NCBI GenBank assembly: GCA_963749875.1
Contig: CAVVOX010000002.1
Span: 372,001 to 436,000, forward strand
Length of the DNA stretch: 64,000 bases
Source: JAHQVI01 sp963749875
GTDB taxonomy: Bacteria; Pseudomonadota; Alphaproteobacteria; Rhizobiales; Rhodomicrobiaceae
Direction of reading: 5' to 3'
Shown: positions 1 through 7,293 of the stretch, piece after piece
Layout: every line of letters starts with the position of its first letter
How positions within the stretch are numbered: the stretch's first letter is position 1
Notes under the pieces: model-generated
Seen by the model: the letters and a program-made list of their open reading frames with translations, nothing else
Databases searched by the model: none
Told to the model about the DNA's origin: nothing
Program-made: the position numbers and the translations under genes

Positions 1-419
1 ATCTCGGCGACGATACCGTTGACCGGCCCCTTAAGGCCCGATCCCCAAATCGCGTCCACCACGACCTCGGCGCCGTCGATCGCATGGGGCGTCAGCGGCT
101 CGATGGTTTCATCCCAGCGGCGCGCCATCTCTTTCGGATCCGGACGCAGTTCCTCCGGCTTGCAAAGAAGCGCGAGCCGCACGTGATAGCCGCGCTCGCG
201 CAGCGTCCTGGCGCAAACGAAACCGTCGCCGCCATTATTGCCGGGACCGCAGCAGACGAGAACCTTGCTGCCTCTTGGAAAGCGCCTTACGACCTCTTCA
301 GCAACCCCGCGACCAGCATTTTCCATCAAGGTGATGCTGGGAGTGCCCTTATCTATTGTGATTTGTTCCGCGCGGCGCATTTCGTCCGCGGTAAGAAGTT
401 CGAGCAATGGACCGCCCAC
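1..419 (-). CDS. nnr: NAD(P)H-hydrate epimerase (YjeF N-terminal domain), N-terminal part only
   Basis: Partial gene: it runs off the left edge, so only the first ~139 residues are visible. Read on the minus strand it begins V/M-GGPLLELLTADEMRRAEQ and contains the YjeF_N signature VCCGPGNNGGDGFVCAR and a later VVDAIWGSGLKGPV, typical of the epimerase that repairs the R form of hydrated NAD(P)H. In alphaproteobacteria this domain is often fused to an ADP/ATP-dependent dehydratase (about 500 residues in all); the second half would lie outside the window. The GTG at 417-419 directly follows an in-frame TGA, so the start is GTG here or a TTG a few codons downstream. It is divergent from glnB, a common arrangement in rhizobia-like genomes. 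Confidence 0.88.
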   Translation of the reverse strand, partial: MGGPLLELLTADEMRRAEQITIDKGTPSITLMENAGRGVAEEVVRRFPRGSKVLVCCGPGNNGGDGFVCARTLRERGYHVRLALLCKPEELRPDPKEMARRWDETIEPLTPHAIDGAEVVVDAIWGSGLKGPVNGIVAE

Positions 420-776
420 TCAATAAAACTACGCACTGCCACCAAGCCGTTGCCCCGCAACTTAGCCTAATTTTATGGCGAGGTGTAGAAAATGGTGAGC
501 CGAAAGAGGTTTCCGTTTTCGTGTGGAATCGTGGCGACAGTTACAAGACGCTCGCGTGCGATCGACTGTAGACACAACCGGTGAAAAGCATTCAAAATAG
601 GCAATTGCTCAATAAGTGATCATCGCAGTGCCGCGGATCGCGCAATTTTGCGCCCGGATTTTTTGCATTGGGCGTAAAATGCCGGTTGAATAGCTTCTCG
701 ATCGGACTTGGCACAAAGCGTGCTTATTGGCAGGCAATGCCGATGGTGTGAGATTCATTTCGGGAGGTCAGCCCAT
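420..776. other. nnr/glnB divergent intergenic region
   Basis: This 357-bp gap between the divergent nnr and glnB genes contains no convincing gene. It is more AT-rich than the flanking genes and must hold the promoters of both. The only recognisable site is the sigma-54-type promoter at 709-724. Confidence 0.6.
709..724 (+). promoter_or_regulatory. sigma-54 (-24/-12) promoter for glnB-glnA
   Basis: The sequence TGGCACAAAGCGTGCT matches the sigma-54 consensus TGGCAC-N5-TTGCW. GG lies at 710-711 and GC at 722-723 with exactly ten bases between them. It ends about 50 bp before the glnB ATG. Nitrogen-regulated sigma-54 promoters upstream of glnB are established in rhizobia. An NtrC site further upstream was not identified with confidence. 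Confidence 0.75.
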
Positions 777-1115
777 ATGAAAAAGGTTGAGGCCGTAATC
801 AAGCCGTTCAAGCTTGATGAGGTGAAGGAAGCCCTTCAGGAAATCGGTTTGCAGGGCATAACGGTGACCGAAGCGAAGGGCTTCGGCCGACAGAAAGGGC
901 ATACCGAGCTCTATCGGGGAGCTGAGTATGTCGTTGATTTCCTGCCGAAGGTTAAGATCGAAGTTGTGCTTGCGGATGAGATGGTCGAAAAGGCAATCGA
1001 AGCGATCCAGAATGCCGCAAAGACCGGACGTATTGGCGATGGCAAGATTTTTGTCTATGCCATTGAGGATGCCATCCGTATTCGGACCGGTGAATCCGGT
1101 GTAGACGCTATTTGA
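777..1115 (+). CDS. glnB: Nitrogen regulatory protein PII
   Basis: 112-residue PII signal protein, the usual family length. It begins MKKVEAVIKPFKLDEVKEAL. The T-loop reads RGAEYVVDF with Tyr51 at the canonical uridylylation position, and the C-terminal signature TGRIGDGKIFV is present. PII senses 2-oxoglutarate and ATP/ADP, is uridylylated by GlnD, and controls NtrB and the GlnA adenylyltransferase. The ATG at 777 is preceded by GGGAGGTC; the upstream in-frame start at 708 lies inside the sigma-54 promoter and is rejected. glnA follows on the same strand after a repeat-filled 363-bp gap, so the two are probably still co-transcribed. Confidence 0.97.
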   Translation: MKKVEAVIKPFKLDEVKEALQEIGLQGITVTEAKGFGRQKGHTELYRGAEYVVDFLPKVKIEVVLADEMVEKAIEAIQNAAKTGRIGDGKIFVYAIEDAIRIRTGESGVDAI

Positions 1116-1242
1116 AATCGAGTTATAGCCATCATCGCCTGTTCCATCAGAACCATCGCTTCGCGAACAAACTCGCGGCCTTGCCACAAGAGCCGGGAGA
1201 TTTTTGTTGACGCGCTCATGGGAGGAGGCGAGATCGCTCATT

Positions 1243-1353
1243 CTAGTGCACTGACGCATTCACATGGTTCATGCGCCAGCGCCCTAGCCTTTTGTTTATG
1301 CGTCAATTTTACCAAACTCCGGCTTGGCGCCTCCGTTTGGATCGATGCACTAG
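1243..1353 (+). repeat. Palindromic intergenic element A, copy 1
   Basis: About 111 bp bounded by CTAG on both sides (1243-1246 and 1350-1353), with terminal inverted repeats CTAGTGCA/TGCACTAG. Inside are an inverted pair TGACGCAT...ATGCGTCA and a second CCAAAC...GTTTGG, so the strand could fold as a three-way junction. A near-identical copy lies at 52513-52622. It fills the glnB-glnA gap together with element B copy 1, sharing the junction CTAG. Confidence 0.8.
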
Positions 1354-1445
1354 CGCAACGCGCGTCCAAGCATGTCCCCGCGAAGACGGCGATGGACGCG
1401 GGGACAGTTGCGCTCGCCTTTTGAAAATAGATCAAGTTGATCTAG
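1350..1445 (+). repeat. Palindromic element B, copy 1 (short form)
   Basis: It starts at the CTAG shared with element A and runs AGCGCAACGCGCGTCC... to ...GTTGCGCT (hairpin 1). Hairpin 2 is collapsed to ATAGATCAAGTTGATCTAG, so this copy is ~96 bp rather than the full-length 130 bp. It ends in CTAG at 1442-1445, 33 bp before the glnA start. Confidence 0.8.
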
Positions 1446-1478
1446 CCGATTGTCAGTAACCCATCACGAGGGAGCACA

Positions 1479-2888
1479 ATGACCAGCGCTACCGAAGTCA
1501 TTCAAAAGATCAAGGACCAGGACGTTAAATTCGTCGATTTGCGTTTCACCGATCCGCGCGGCAAGCTTCAGCACGTCACGATGACTGCGTCCGAAATGGA
1601 CGAAGGGGCGTTTGCGGACGGCATCATGTTCGACGGGTCGTCGATCGCGGGCTGGAAAGCGATCAACGAATCCGACATGACGTTGATGCCCGATCCGGAG
1701 ACCGCGCATATCGATCCGTTCTTTGCGCAATCGACGCTGGCCATTTTCTGCGATGTGCTGGAGCCATCGACGGGCGAGCGCTATGAGCGCGACCCGCGCG
1801 GCACGGCCCGCAAGGCGGAAGCCTATCTCCGCGAGACGGGAATTGGCGACAAGGTTTTTTTCGGGCCTGAAGCCGAGTTCTTCATGTTCGACGACGTCCG
1901 TTTCTCTTCCGACCCCTATAGCTGCGGCTTCAAGTTGGACTCGTCCGAACTGCCCTCGAACATGGGCACCGAATATGAGATGGGCAATCTGGGCCACCGC
2001 CCGCGCACCAAGGGCGGCTATTTCCCGGTCCCGCCGGTCGACAGCGCGCAGGACATCCGCTCGGAGATGCTGAGCGTGATGACCGAAATGGGTGTGCCGA
2101 CCGAGAAGCACCACCATGAGGTGGGCGCCGCCCAGCACGAGCTTGGCGTCAAATTCGGCCCGATGACGCGCATGGCCGACCATCTGCAGGTCTACAAATA
2201 TGTCGTGCAGATGGTGGCGCAGAATTACGGAAAGACCGCCACCTTCATGCCCAAGCCGGTCTTTGGCGACAATGGCTCGGGCATGCACTGCCATCAGTCG
2301 ATCTGGAAAGGCGACACGCCGGTCTTTGCGGGCAATCTCTATGCGGATCTGTCCGAGATGTGCCTGTTCTATATCGGCGGCATCTTGAAGCATGCGAAAG
2401 CTTTGAATTGCTTCACAAACCCGACGACGAACTCCTATAAGCGCCTGGTTCCGGGCTATGAGGCGCCGGTGCTTCGCGCATATTCTGTGCGCAACCGCTC
2501 GGCATCGTGCCGCATTCCGGTCGTTTCGAGCCCGAAGGGCAAGCGCGTCGAGGTTCGCTTCCCGGACCCGGCGGCAAATCCCTATCTGGCTTTCGCTTCG
2601 ATGCTCATGGCCGGTCTCGACGGCATCACGAACCGGCTCCATCCCGGCAACGCGATCGACAAGAACCTGTACGATCTGCCGCCTGAGGAGCTGAAGAGCA
2701 TTCCCACGGTTTCGAGCTCCCTGCTGGAAGCGATCGAGAGCCTCGACAGCGATCGTGAGTTCCTGAAGCAGGGCGGCGTGTTCACCGACGATCAGATCGA
2801 CGCCTATATCGAGCTGAAGATGGAAGAATATGACCGCTTCCGGATGATGCCGCATCCGGTCGAGTTCGATCTCTACTACAGCGCGTGA
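1479..2888 (+). CDS. glnA: Glutamine synthetase type I
   Basis: 469 residues, the standard length of dodecameric GSI. The enzyme makes glutamine from glutamate, ammonia and ATP. Visible signatures are FDGSSIAGWKAINESDM near the N-terminus, FFGPEAEFF, the ATP-binding segment KPVFGDNGSGMHCHQS, and KNLYDLPPEE with Tyr398 as the adenylylation site, so this is an adenylylatable GSI-beta. GAGGGAGCACA precedes the ATG. It lies downstream of glnB and its sigma-54 promoter, so it is expected to be nitrogen-regulated at both transcription and enzyme level. A strong terminator follows. Confidence 0.98.
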   Translation: MTSATEVIQKIKDQDVKFVDLRFTDPRGKLQHVTMTASEMDEGAFADGIMFDGSSIAGWKAINESDMTLMPDPETAHIDPFFAQSTLAIFCDVLEPSTGERYERDPRGTARKAEAYLRETGIGDKVFFGPEAEFFMFDDVRFSSDPYSCGFKLDSSELPSNMGTEYEMGNLGHRPRTKGGYFPVPPVDSAQDIRSEMLSVMTEMGVPTEKHHHEVGAAQHELGVKFGPMTRMADHLQVYKYVVQMVAQNYGKTATFMPKPVFGDNGSGMHCHQSIWKGDTPVFAGNLYADLSEMCLFYIGGILKHAKALNCFTNPTTNSYKRLVPGYEAPVLRAYSVRNRSASCRIPVVSSPKGKRVEVRFPDPAANPYLAFASMLMAGLDGITNRLHPGNAIDKNLYDLPPEELKSIPTVSSSLLEAIESLDSDREFLKQGGVFTDDQIDAYIELKMEEYDRFRMMPHPVEFDLYYSA

Positions 2889-2911
2889 TTTCTCCTTGAC
2901 GCGGGCAAACT

Positions 2912-2936
2912 GGGCGGCTTCGGGCCGCCCTTTTTT
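2912..2936 (+). terminator. Rho-independent terminator after glnA
   Basis: GGGCGGC-TTCG-GGCCGCCC stem-loop with a tetraloop followed by six T residues, starting 24 bp after the glnA stop codon. Confidence 0.9.
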
Positions 2937-2950
2937 AGCGCTCAGGACGA

Positions 2951-2997
2951 GATCAACCCTCGTCCAAGTGATTCCACTTGAACGAGGGTTGATCTAG
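2951..2997 (+). repeat. Palindromic element B, copy 2 (hairpin 2 only)
   Basis: A solo second hairpin: GATCAACCCTCGTCCAAGTG, loop ATTC, then CACTTGAACGAGGGTTGATC, followed by CTAG at 2994-2997. The CTA at 2994-2996 is the complement of the TAG stop codon of cpaA. The left side lacks CTAG. It lies in the convergent gap between glnA and cpaA. Confidence 0.85.
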
Positions 2998-3470
2998 AAA
3001 GCGGCCGCCCAGAGCGTATGCGGATAGACGGCAAGAGTGCCGCACGCGATTGCGATGCCATAGGGCAGTTCGGCCCTGATCCATTCAGACGAAGCAAGGA
3101 AACGCCCGCTGATGCTCCGCAGCGCGATCACGCCGAGCGCCAGCAGCCCGCCGGCAATTGCGACAGTCGCAGCGAAATCGGCGATATGGCTCCAGCCGAA
3201 CCAGAGCGCTGCCGCCGCGAACAGCTTGGCGTCGCCGCCGCCGATCCAGCCTCGCGCAAAGAGGACGAAGCCGGCGCCGAGCATCGCCAGCGCACAGCTC
3301 AGATGCAGCAGCATTGTCTCGAAAGGCAGTCCCGCGATGATCGCTGCCGGCACGAATGCCGCGGCGATGGAAAGGCAAAGCGCATTCGTTATCCGCAGGG
3401 AGAAGGCGTCATAGCTTGCGGCAAAGGCGATAAGGGCGGGAAATATCAGAAAAAGGATGGAGCTGTTCAT
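2994..3470 (-). CDS. cpaA: Prepilin peptidase CpaA/TadV (A24 family)
   Basis: 158 residues, almost entirely hydrophobic (about five or six membrane spans), the size of the short CpaA-type peptidases that lack the N-methylase domain. The two catalytic aspartates of the A24 family are visible: Asp21 in ASYDAFSLR and Asp80 in the GxGD-type motif GGGDAKL. It should cleave the leader of the Flp pilins encoded just upstream on the same strand (3630-3818 and 3981-4163), giving the order flp-flp-cpaA. The TAG stop is provided by the CTAG end of repeat B2, so the last residues WAAAF may mark the original or a slightly altered terminus. The secretion ATPase and the rest of the cpa cluster are not in the window. 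Confidence 0.92.
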   Translation of the reverse strand: MNSSILFLIFPALIAFAASYDAFSLRITNALCLSIAAAFVPAAIIAGLPFETMLLHLSCALAMLGAGFVLFARGWIGGGDAKLFAAAALWFGWSHIADFAATVAIAGGLLALGVIALRSISGRFLASSEWIRAELPYGIAIACGTLAVYPHTLWAAAF

Positions 3471-3503
3471 GGTGCCGGATGGGGGTAACGTGGAACGCTG
3501 TTG

Positions 3504-3633
3504 CTAGATCAACCCTCGTTCAAGTGGGCTCACTTGGACGAGGTTAAGTTGATCTATATCAAAAGATGAGCGCAACTGTTCCCACGTCCATCCCCGCCTT
3601 CGCGGGGACATGGTTGGACGCGCGTTGCGCTAG
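3504..3633 (-). repeat. Palindromic element B, copy 3 (full length, reversed)
   Basis: 130 bp bounded by CTAG at 3504-3507 and 3630-3633. In this orientation hairpin 2 comes first and hairpin 1 (GTTGCGCT arm) last. It lies between the pilin gene and cpaA on the same transcription unit, and its right CTAG supplies the TAG stop of the pilin gene. Confidence 0.9.
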
Positions 3634-3818
3634 CTGCCAAAGCCGACGCCGATCGATGCCACGCCGGAGACGATCGCCTGATAGGTTGCTGTGAGTTCGT
3701 CGCCCAACGCCGAGATCGCCGAAAGCAGGGCAATCGCGATCCCGCCAATCAACAGGCTATACTCTATCATGGCGGAGCCCCTGCAATCGCTTAGCATGTG
3801 TTTGATAGGCTTCTGCAT
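3630..3818 (-). CDS. Flp/Fap-type pilin, first copy
   Basis: Short class IVb pilin of about 62 residues starting MQKPIKHM. The prepilin motif is CRGSAMIEYSLLIGGIAIAL: cleavage is expected after the Gly, leaving the conserved Glu at +5 and the Tyr at +6, followed by one hydrophobic alpha helix. A longer reading from 3857 adds 13 residues; the inner ATG is preferred because Flp leaders are short and basic. It precedes cpaA. The TAG stop codon is formed by the terminal CTAG of repeat B3, right after VGFGS. It is more divergent than the second pilin and may be a minor pilin. Confidence 0.85.
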   Translation of the reverse strand: MQKPIKHMLSDCRGSAMIEYSLLIGGIAIALLSAISALGDELTATYQAIVSGVASIGVGFGS

Positions 3819-3980
3819 GGGCCTGCCGATGCGCTTGTGATTTTGAAAGCGTCTCAACCGGCATTGCGGCGCTGAAACTGGGGATGCCGGGATGAACTTC
3901 TGTACCCGCCGGGCTTGCGCTCGCAGGGGGGAGAATGCGGCTCCGGGACCGCTTCTGCCCCCCTTGGCGACCGCGGCTGC

Positions 3981-4163
3981 TTACTGAACGGTGTTGAAGC
4001 CGTTCAGCTGGGTTTGGACGGAGCTGAAGATCGTCTGAATCTCCGTACCCACCTGACCGACGAGCGTAATGAGTGCGACACCGATGCCGGCGGCGATCAG
4101 GCCATATTCGATCGATGTGGCACCACGTTCATCCTGGATGAATTGCTGAATCAAGCTGTACAT
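3981..4163 (-). CDS. Flp/Fap-type pilin, second copy (probable major pilin)
   Basis: 60 residues, the typical Flp size. It has a short leader, then ERGATSIEYGLIAAGIGVAL, which is almost the family consensus: processing after Gly, Glu at +5 and Tyr at +6, then a single hydrophobic helix, and a short C-terminal part ending NGFNTVQ. It should polymerise into the Tad/Cpa adhesive pilus after cleavage by CpaA. It is first in the flp-flp-cpaA order, with a 355-bp AT-rich leader region upstream. Flp genes are usually strongly expressed. Confidence 0.93.
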   Translation of the reverse strand: MYSLIQQFIQDERGATSIEYGLIAAGIGVALITLVGQVGTEIQTIFSSVQTQLNGFNTVQ

Positions 4164-4518
4164 TTGTGTCTCCTGAACACGTTACAGATTGGAGGTTTTA
4201 AGAGCTGATTCAAAACGCAAGTTTGATGATGCGTCTGATGAGCCGAACTTAGGCGCCATTCATTAAAGAACGCTTTCAAATCGCCCGTGATCGATGCGAA
4301 TTGAAGAAAATTGGGCAGTTACAATTAACAAATGGAAAAGAGCGTTTGGCGGTAGGAAATGACGGCTCAGCTTCGATGACGCTATCTTCGGCACCGTTGC
4401 TTGGCCGCTGCTGTGTCTCGTTTGAGTTAAGTCTTCATTGAATAGTGCTAATGATTCATGAATTGATCGGCACCGCTTTGGGTGGTCGTTTTAATGGATG
4501 AATTGAGCAGCACGTGAT
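4164..4518. other. AT-rich intergenic region upstream of the pilin genes
   Basis: 355 bp between the flp pilin start and the end of the YfbU-family gene. No ORF with family features is visible. It presumably holds the pilin promoter (leftward) and the 3' end of the YfbU-family transcript. No repeat of families A-E was found here. Confidence 0.5.
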
Positions 4519-5094
4519 TTAGCAGGCTTCTTTGAGCTGGCAAGCTTGGGAAGACGCCGAACCCGGCATCGATATGACGGCGGAGGTATAGGCGGTCACC
4601 GCTTTGAGCTGAGCGGCGGTCATGACGCTCCCGCCGAAATTGGACAGCTCCCTGAGCATTTCCTCATAAACCTCCCGCATTGGCCGGAGCGTGTGGAGAG
4701 GCTTCAGCACCTCGACATAGGCGAAGCGGTCGAGGGTCTCGAGCAGGAAGGTCGCATAAGCGATATAAGGCTCTTCGGTCTCGGGACAGAAACCCGGAAA
4801 GGCGAGCGCCTGCTCCTTGATGTGCAGCTTGTCTTCGAGACTCAGCGCGTAGAAAGACTTCTGGAGCCAGTCATACATCTCCAGAACATGGGAGACGAAA
4901 TTCATGTCCTCCTTGAGCAAGGGCGCCTTCAGCCCCTTGAGCACCACCTCTTGCCAGCCTTCCTGATAGCCTTCGGACAAGATCTTCACGGCCCGCTCGA
5001 ACTCGGCGGCTTCAAGCGGATAGAGGGCTGCCAGAAGGCGCGACTGGTTGATGAGAATACACCGTTCCACGTCTGTGAGGTTGAGCATATCCAA
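4519..5094 (-). CDS. YfbU family protein
   Basis: 191 residues. The N-terminal ~165 residues match the YfbU family: an opening like LTDVERCILINQSRLLAAL, then a long helical region with EMYDWLQKSF (compare E. coli YfbU, EMYHALHVSW), FPGF followed by TEEPYIAYATFLLE, and a C-terminal PMREVYEEML. The biochemical role of YfbU is not established. The last ~20 residues (SMPGSASSQACQLKEAC) are not family-like. Predicted soluble and all-alpha. No operon partner is apparent; the upstream gap is 336 bp. Confidence 0.8.
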   Translation of the reverse strand: MDMLNLTDVERCILINQSRLLAALYPLEAAEFERAVKILSEGYQEGWQEVVLKGLKAPLLKEDMNFVSHVLEMYDWLQKSFYALSLEDKLHIKEQALAFPGFCPETEEPYIAYATFLLETLDRFAYVEVLKPLHTLRPMREVYEEMLRELSNFGGSVMTAAQLKAVTAYTSAVISMPGSASSQACQLKEAC

Positions 5095-5430
5095 TCTCTA
5101 GTATCGGGTTTGCCGGAGTGTGGTCGCAGCGGCATTGATTCGCAATTCCTGATTGCGGATCACGCACATGAGACGCGCGGAGATTGCTTTCCATGTGCTT
5201 TACATCGAACAGCCCTGTTCTTATTATAGGCCGAACGCCCCGACTTTCAGACAGCGCGGCTGCGGCGCCAGCTCTTCACCGTTCGCGTCAGAGCGCCATC
5301 TTGCCGATCGGCTGAATTTGCGTTAGGGGAGGTTGAATTCGCCGGAGCTGGTGACAGGGGTTTCGGCATAGGGCTCTTACAATTTCACCCTCGATGATTA
5401 GATGGAGATTCGAGACAGCGGAGAGCTGCG
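5095..5430. other. Intergenic region between the YfbU-family gene and fdxA
   Basis: 336 bp between divergent genes. It should hold both promoters. No family A-E repeat and no credible small gene were seen. Confidence 0.45.
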
Positions 5431-5769
5431 ATGACCTATGTCGTACTAGACGTATGCATCAAATGCAAACACACCGACTGCGTTGAAGTCTGCCCTGTCG
5501 ATTGCTTCTATGAGGGCGAGAATATGCTCGTCATTCACCCGGACGAATGCATTGATTGCGGCGTCTGCGAACCCGAATGCCCGGTCGACGCCATCAAGCC
5601 CGACACCGAGGCGGGCCTTGAATTTTGGGTGCAGCTCAATCGCGATTATTCGGAGAAATGGCCGAATATCACCGTGAAGAAACCCGCCCTTCCCGAGGCC
5701 GAGGAGTTCGCCGAGCAGACCGGGAAATACGAGAAGTTCTTCTCGGAAAATCCCGGCGAAGGCGACTAG
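5431..5769 (+). CDS. fdxA: 7Fe ferredoxin FdxA
   Basis: 112 residues, the standard length for alphaproteobacterial seven-iron ferredoxin. Cys9, Cys17 and Cys50 are placed to bind a [3Fe-4S] cluster, and Cys21, Cys40, Cys43 and Cys46 (CIDCGVCEPEC) a [4Fe-4S] cluster. Extra Cys12 and Cys25 are also present. The C-terminal extension (WVQLNRDYSEKWPNI onward) is typical of the family. It is a soluble low-potential electron carrier. In many relatives it sits near carD; here a B repeat follows directly, and the stop codon TAG (5767-5769) is part of the first CTAG of that repeat. Confidence 0.96.
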   Translation: MTYVVLDVCIKCKHTDCVEVCPVDCFYEGENMLVIHPDECIDCGVCEPECPVDAIKPDTEAGLEFWVQLNRDYSEKWPNITVKKPALPEAEEFAEQTGKYEKFFSENPGEGD

Positions 5770-5890
5770 ATCAACCCTCGTTCAAATCGCTTGGACGAGG
5801 TTGAGTTGATCTATTTCAAAAGACGAGCGCAACTGTTCCCACGTCCATCCCCGCCTTCGCGGGGACATGCTTGGACGCGCGTTGCGCTAA
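5766..5890 (-). repeat. Palindromic element B, copy 4 (reversed)
   Basis: 125 bp from CTAG (5766-5769) to CTAA (5887-5890). Hairpin 2 is slightly shortened (TTCAAATCGCTTGGACGAGG); hairpin 1 is complete with CCCCGCCTTCGCGGGG at its tip. It fills the gap between the convergent fdxA and VOC genes and contributes the fdxA stop codon. Confidence 0.9.
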
Positions 5891-5906
5891 GCGTCCATCT
5901 CGCTCG

Positions 5907-6326
5907 TCATCGCAAGGTGACAACGCCTTGGTCATCCACGGGGGAGAAGGGATTATAGGCAACCTCCCATACGTGACCGTCGGGATCAGCGAAATAGCCA
6001 TGATAGCCGCCCCAGAAGGCTTTCTGCGGCGGCTTCAGGATTTTTGCGCCGATTTTTTCCGCCTGCGCCATGACGCTGTCCACATCGGTCTCGTTTGGGA
6101 GATTATAGGCCAGTGTTATCCCGCCATTGCCTGTCCAAACGGGGCCGGCATTGCCGTCTTCCAGAAGCGCTTCGCGTCCGAAAAGGCCGAGCACGGATGA
6201 TCCCAATTGAAAGAAACTGACGGAGTCCTCACTGGCTGCCGACTTCTTCAGTCCAAACGCCTCGTAAAACGCAGTTGCCGCTGCAATATCTGCAACGCCA
6301 AGCGTCACCATAGAAATGGCAAGCAT
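5907..6326 (-). CDS. VOC (glyoxalase/bleomycin resistance-like) family protein
   Basis: 139 residues, one vicinal-oxygen-chelate unit made of two beta-alpha-beta-beta-beta modules. Visible landmarks are the N-terminal VTLGVADIAAATAFYEAFGL and the C-terminal GYHGYFADPDGHVWEVAYNP, the classical VOC end with the metal-ligand Glu. Such proteins act as dimers as isomerases, dioxygenases or binding proteins; the substrate cannot be told from sequence. It is transcribed towards fdxA with repeat B4 between them, and divergent from the secreted protein at 6465. Confidence 0.85.
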   Translation of the reverse strand: MLAISMVTLGVADIAAATAFYEAFGLKKSAASEDSVSFFQLGSSVLGLFGREALLEDGNAGPVWTGNGGITLAYNLPNETDVDSVMAQAEKIGAKILKPPQKAFWGGYHGYFADPDGHVWEVAYNPFSPVDDQGVVTLR

Positions 6327-6464
6327 AACCGCACCCTTCCTGATTTAAGACTTCCTTAGCCATGGGACAATTTGTCGATAATTTTAATAAAAGAACAAGA
6401 TTTCGAGCCCCTAACTGGTGTCATGCCTTCAGGCAGGACGTTTCCATTATCAAGGGGCATTGCC

Positions 6465-6854
6465 ATGAGACTCTACGCGTTGGCCGCGTTACTGGCCCTT
6501 CCGCTATTCGGGCTGGCGTCCCAGAGCGCCAAGGCCGATTATTACTGCTGCGGCGGCGGACACAAACCGTACGACTTCGTCACGCACAAGTTCTACGTCG
6601 CCACGGACGCCGTGGTTTTCGGCTGTGATGGCTATCACTGCGAGACCAATGTCCGCCTGCGCAGCGACATTGAGATCAAGGCGAGATGCCGGAATGGCTG
6701 GTGCGAGGTGCGCTCCTTTCCCTTCAAGAATGCCTGGGTTCTGGAGCGGTGCCTCAAGCGCCTTGACTACGATCACGAGGGTTATCCGGATCATTCGAGC
6801 CTACCTTACGAACCCTATGATGTGGCGCCCGAATATGATCGCCGGCCTTATTGA
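6465..6854 (+). CDS. Secreted Cys-rich protein with SH3-like segment
   Basis: 129 residues. An N-terminal Sec signal peptide (MRLYALAALLALPLFGLASQ) has a likely cleavage after SAKA, leaving DYYCCGGGHKPYDF. The mature part has seven or so cysteines. The stretch DAVVFGCDGYHCETNVRLRS followed by ARCRNGWCEVR and NAWVLERCLKRLDY resembles a bacterial SH3-like domain (NVR...GWxxV...W). The tail is acidic and Tyr/Pro-rich. The ATG at 6465 is chosen because the signal peptide starts there; the upstream extension to 6372 is not signal-like. No enzymatic function is inferred. A terminator follows. Confidence 0.65.
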   Translation: MRLYALAALLALPLFGLASQSAKADYYCCGGGHKPYDFVTHKFYVATDAVVFGCDGYHCETNVRLRSDIEIKARCRNGWCEVRSFPFKNAWVLERCLKRLDYDHEGYPDHSSLPYEPYDVAPEYDRRPY

Positions 6855-6912
6855 CCGGCGGCAATAGGCGGTCCGACATTTCCCGCAAGTGGGCCGGTTT
6901 CGGCCCGAACTC

Positions 6913-6939
6913 GCCGGCGCTCCGGGGCGCCGGCCTTTT
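6913..6939 (+). terminator. Rho-independent terminator
   Basis: GCCGGCGC (6913-6920) pairs with GCGCCGGC (6927-6934), followed by CTTTTC. It lies about 60 bp after the stop of the secreted-protein gene. Confidence 0.75.
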
Positions 6940-6967
6940 CATTTTCAGCGCCGTCTCAAAATAGGCG

Positions 6968-7097
6968 CTAGCGCAACGCGCGTCCAAGCATGTCCCCGCG
7001 AAGGCGGGGATGGACGCGGGAACAGTTGCGCTCGCCTTTCGATATAAATCAACTTAACCTCGTCCAATTGATTCCACTTGAACGAGGGTTGATCTAG
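6968..7097 (+). repeat. Palindromic element B, copy 5 (full length)
   Basis: 130 bp between CTAG at 6968-6971 and 7094-7097. Hairpin 1 has nested arms AGCGCAAC/GTTGCGCT, CGCGTCCA/TGGACGCG and CCCCGC-GAAG-GCGGGG. Hairpin 2 has arms ACCTCGTCCAATTG and CACTTGAACGAGGGT. It lies in the convergent gap before glyS and serves as a reference copy for the family. Confidence 0.92.
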
Positions 7098-7142
7098 CGC
7101 GCTCTCAATCCCCATTCGCCACTTCACCTGCGATCCATTTTT

Positions 7143-7230
7143 CCTCACCCCGCCGCCTTCGATGGGCGCCCTCTCCCCAAAGGTGAACGCTTGTCGTTCA
7201 CCGTAAAGGTTCACGACCGGGTGAGGGGGA
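7143..7230. repeat. Intergenic repeat type E, copy 1
   Basis: An imperfect inverted repeat opening CCTCACCCCGCCGCCTTCG and closing GGGTGAGGGGGA, with CCCTCTCCCC inside. Similar CCCTCACCC/CCCTCTCCC repeats are common in proteobacterial intergenic DNA. It also holds a short inner inverted pair GGTGAACG/CGTTCACC. It is located between B5 and glyS. Confidence 0.6.
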
Positions 7231-7293
7231 AATGCCGCGCTCTGCGGAACTTTCTTATGTGAGAAGTAGGGGCGACCAATCCGCTTTAACGGC

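Noticed and set aside
1464..2855. 463-codon ORF antisense to glnA
   Set aside because: A high-GC shadow: it is antisense to the full-length glnA and has no recognisable motif.
3554..3748. 64-codon ORF through repeat B3
   Set aside because: Mostly translated repeat sequence overlapping the pilin gene in another frame; similar short ORFs appear in every B copy.
6968..7097. Family B as simple rho-independent terminators
   Set aside because: Stems are strong, but no consistent T-run follows them, and their length and YTAR ends are conserved beyond what a terminator needs. A terminator role may still be secondary.
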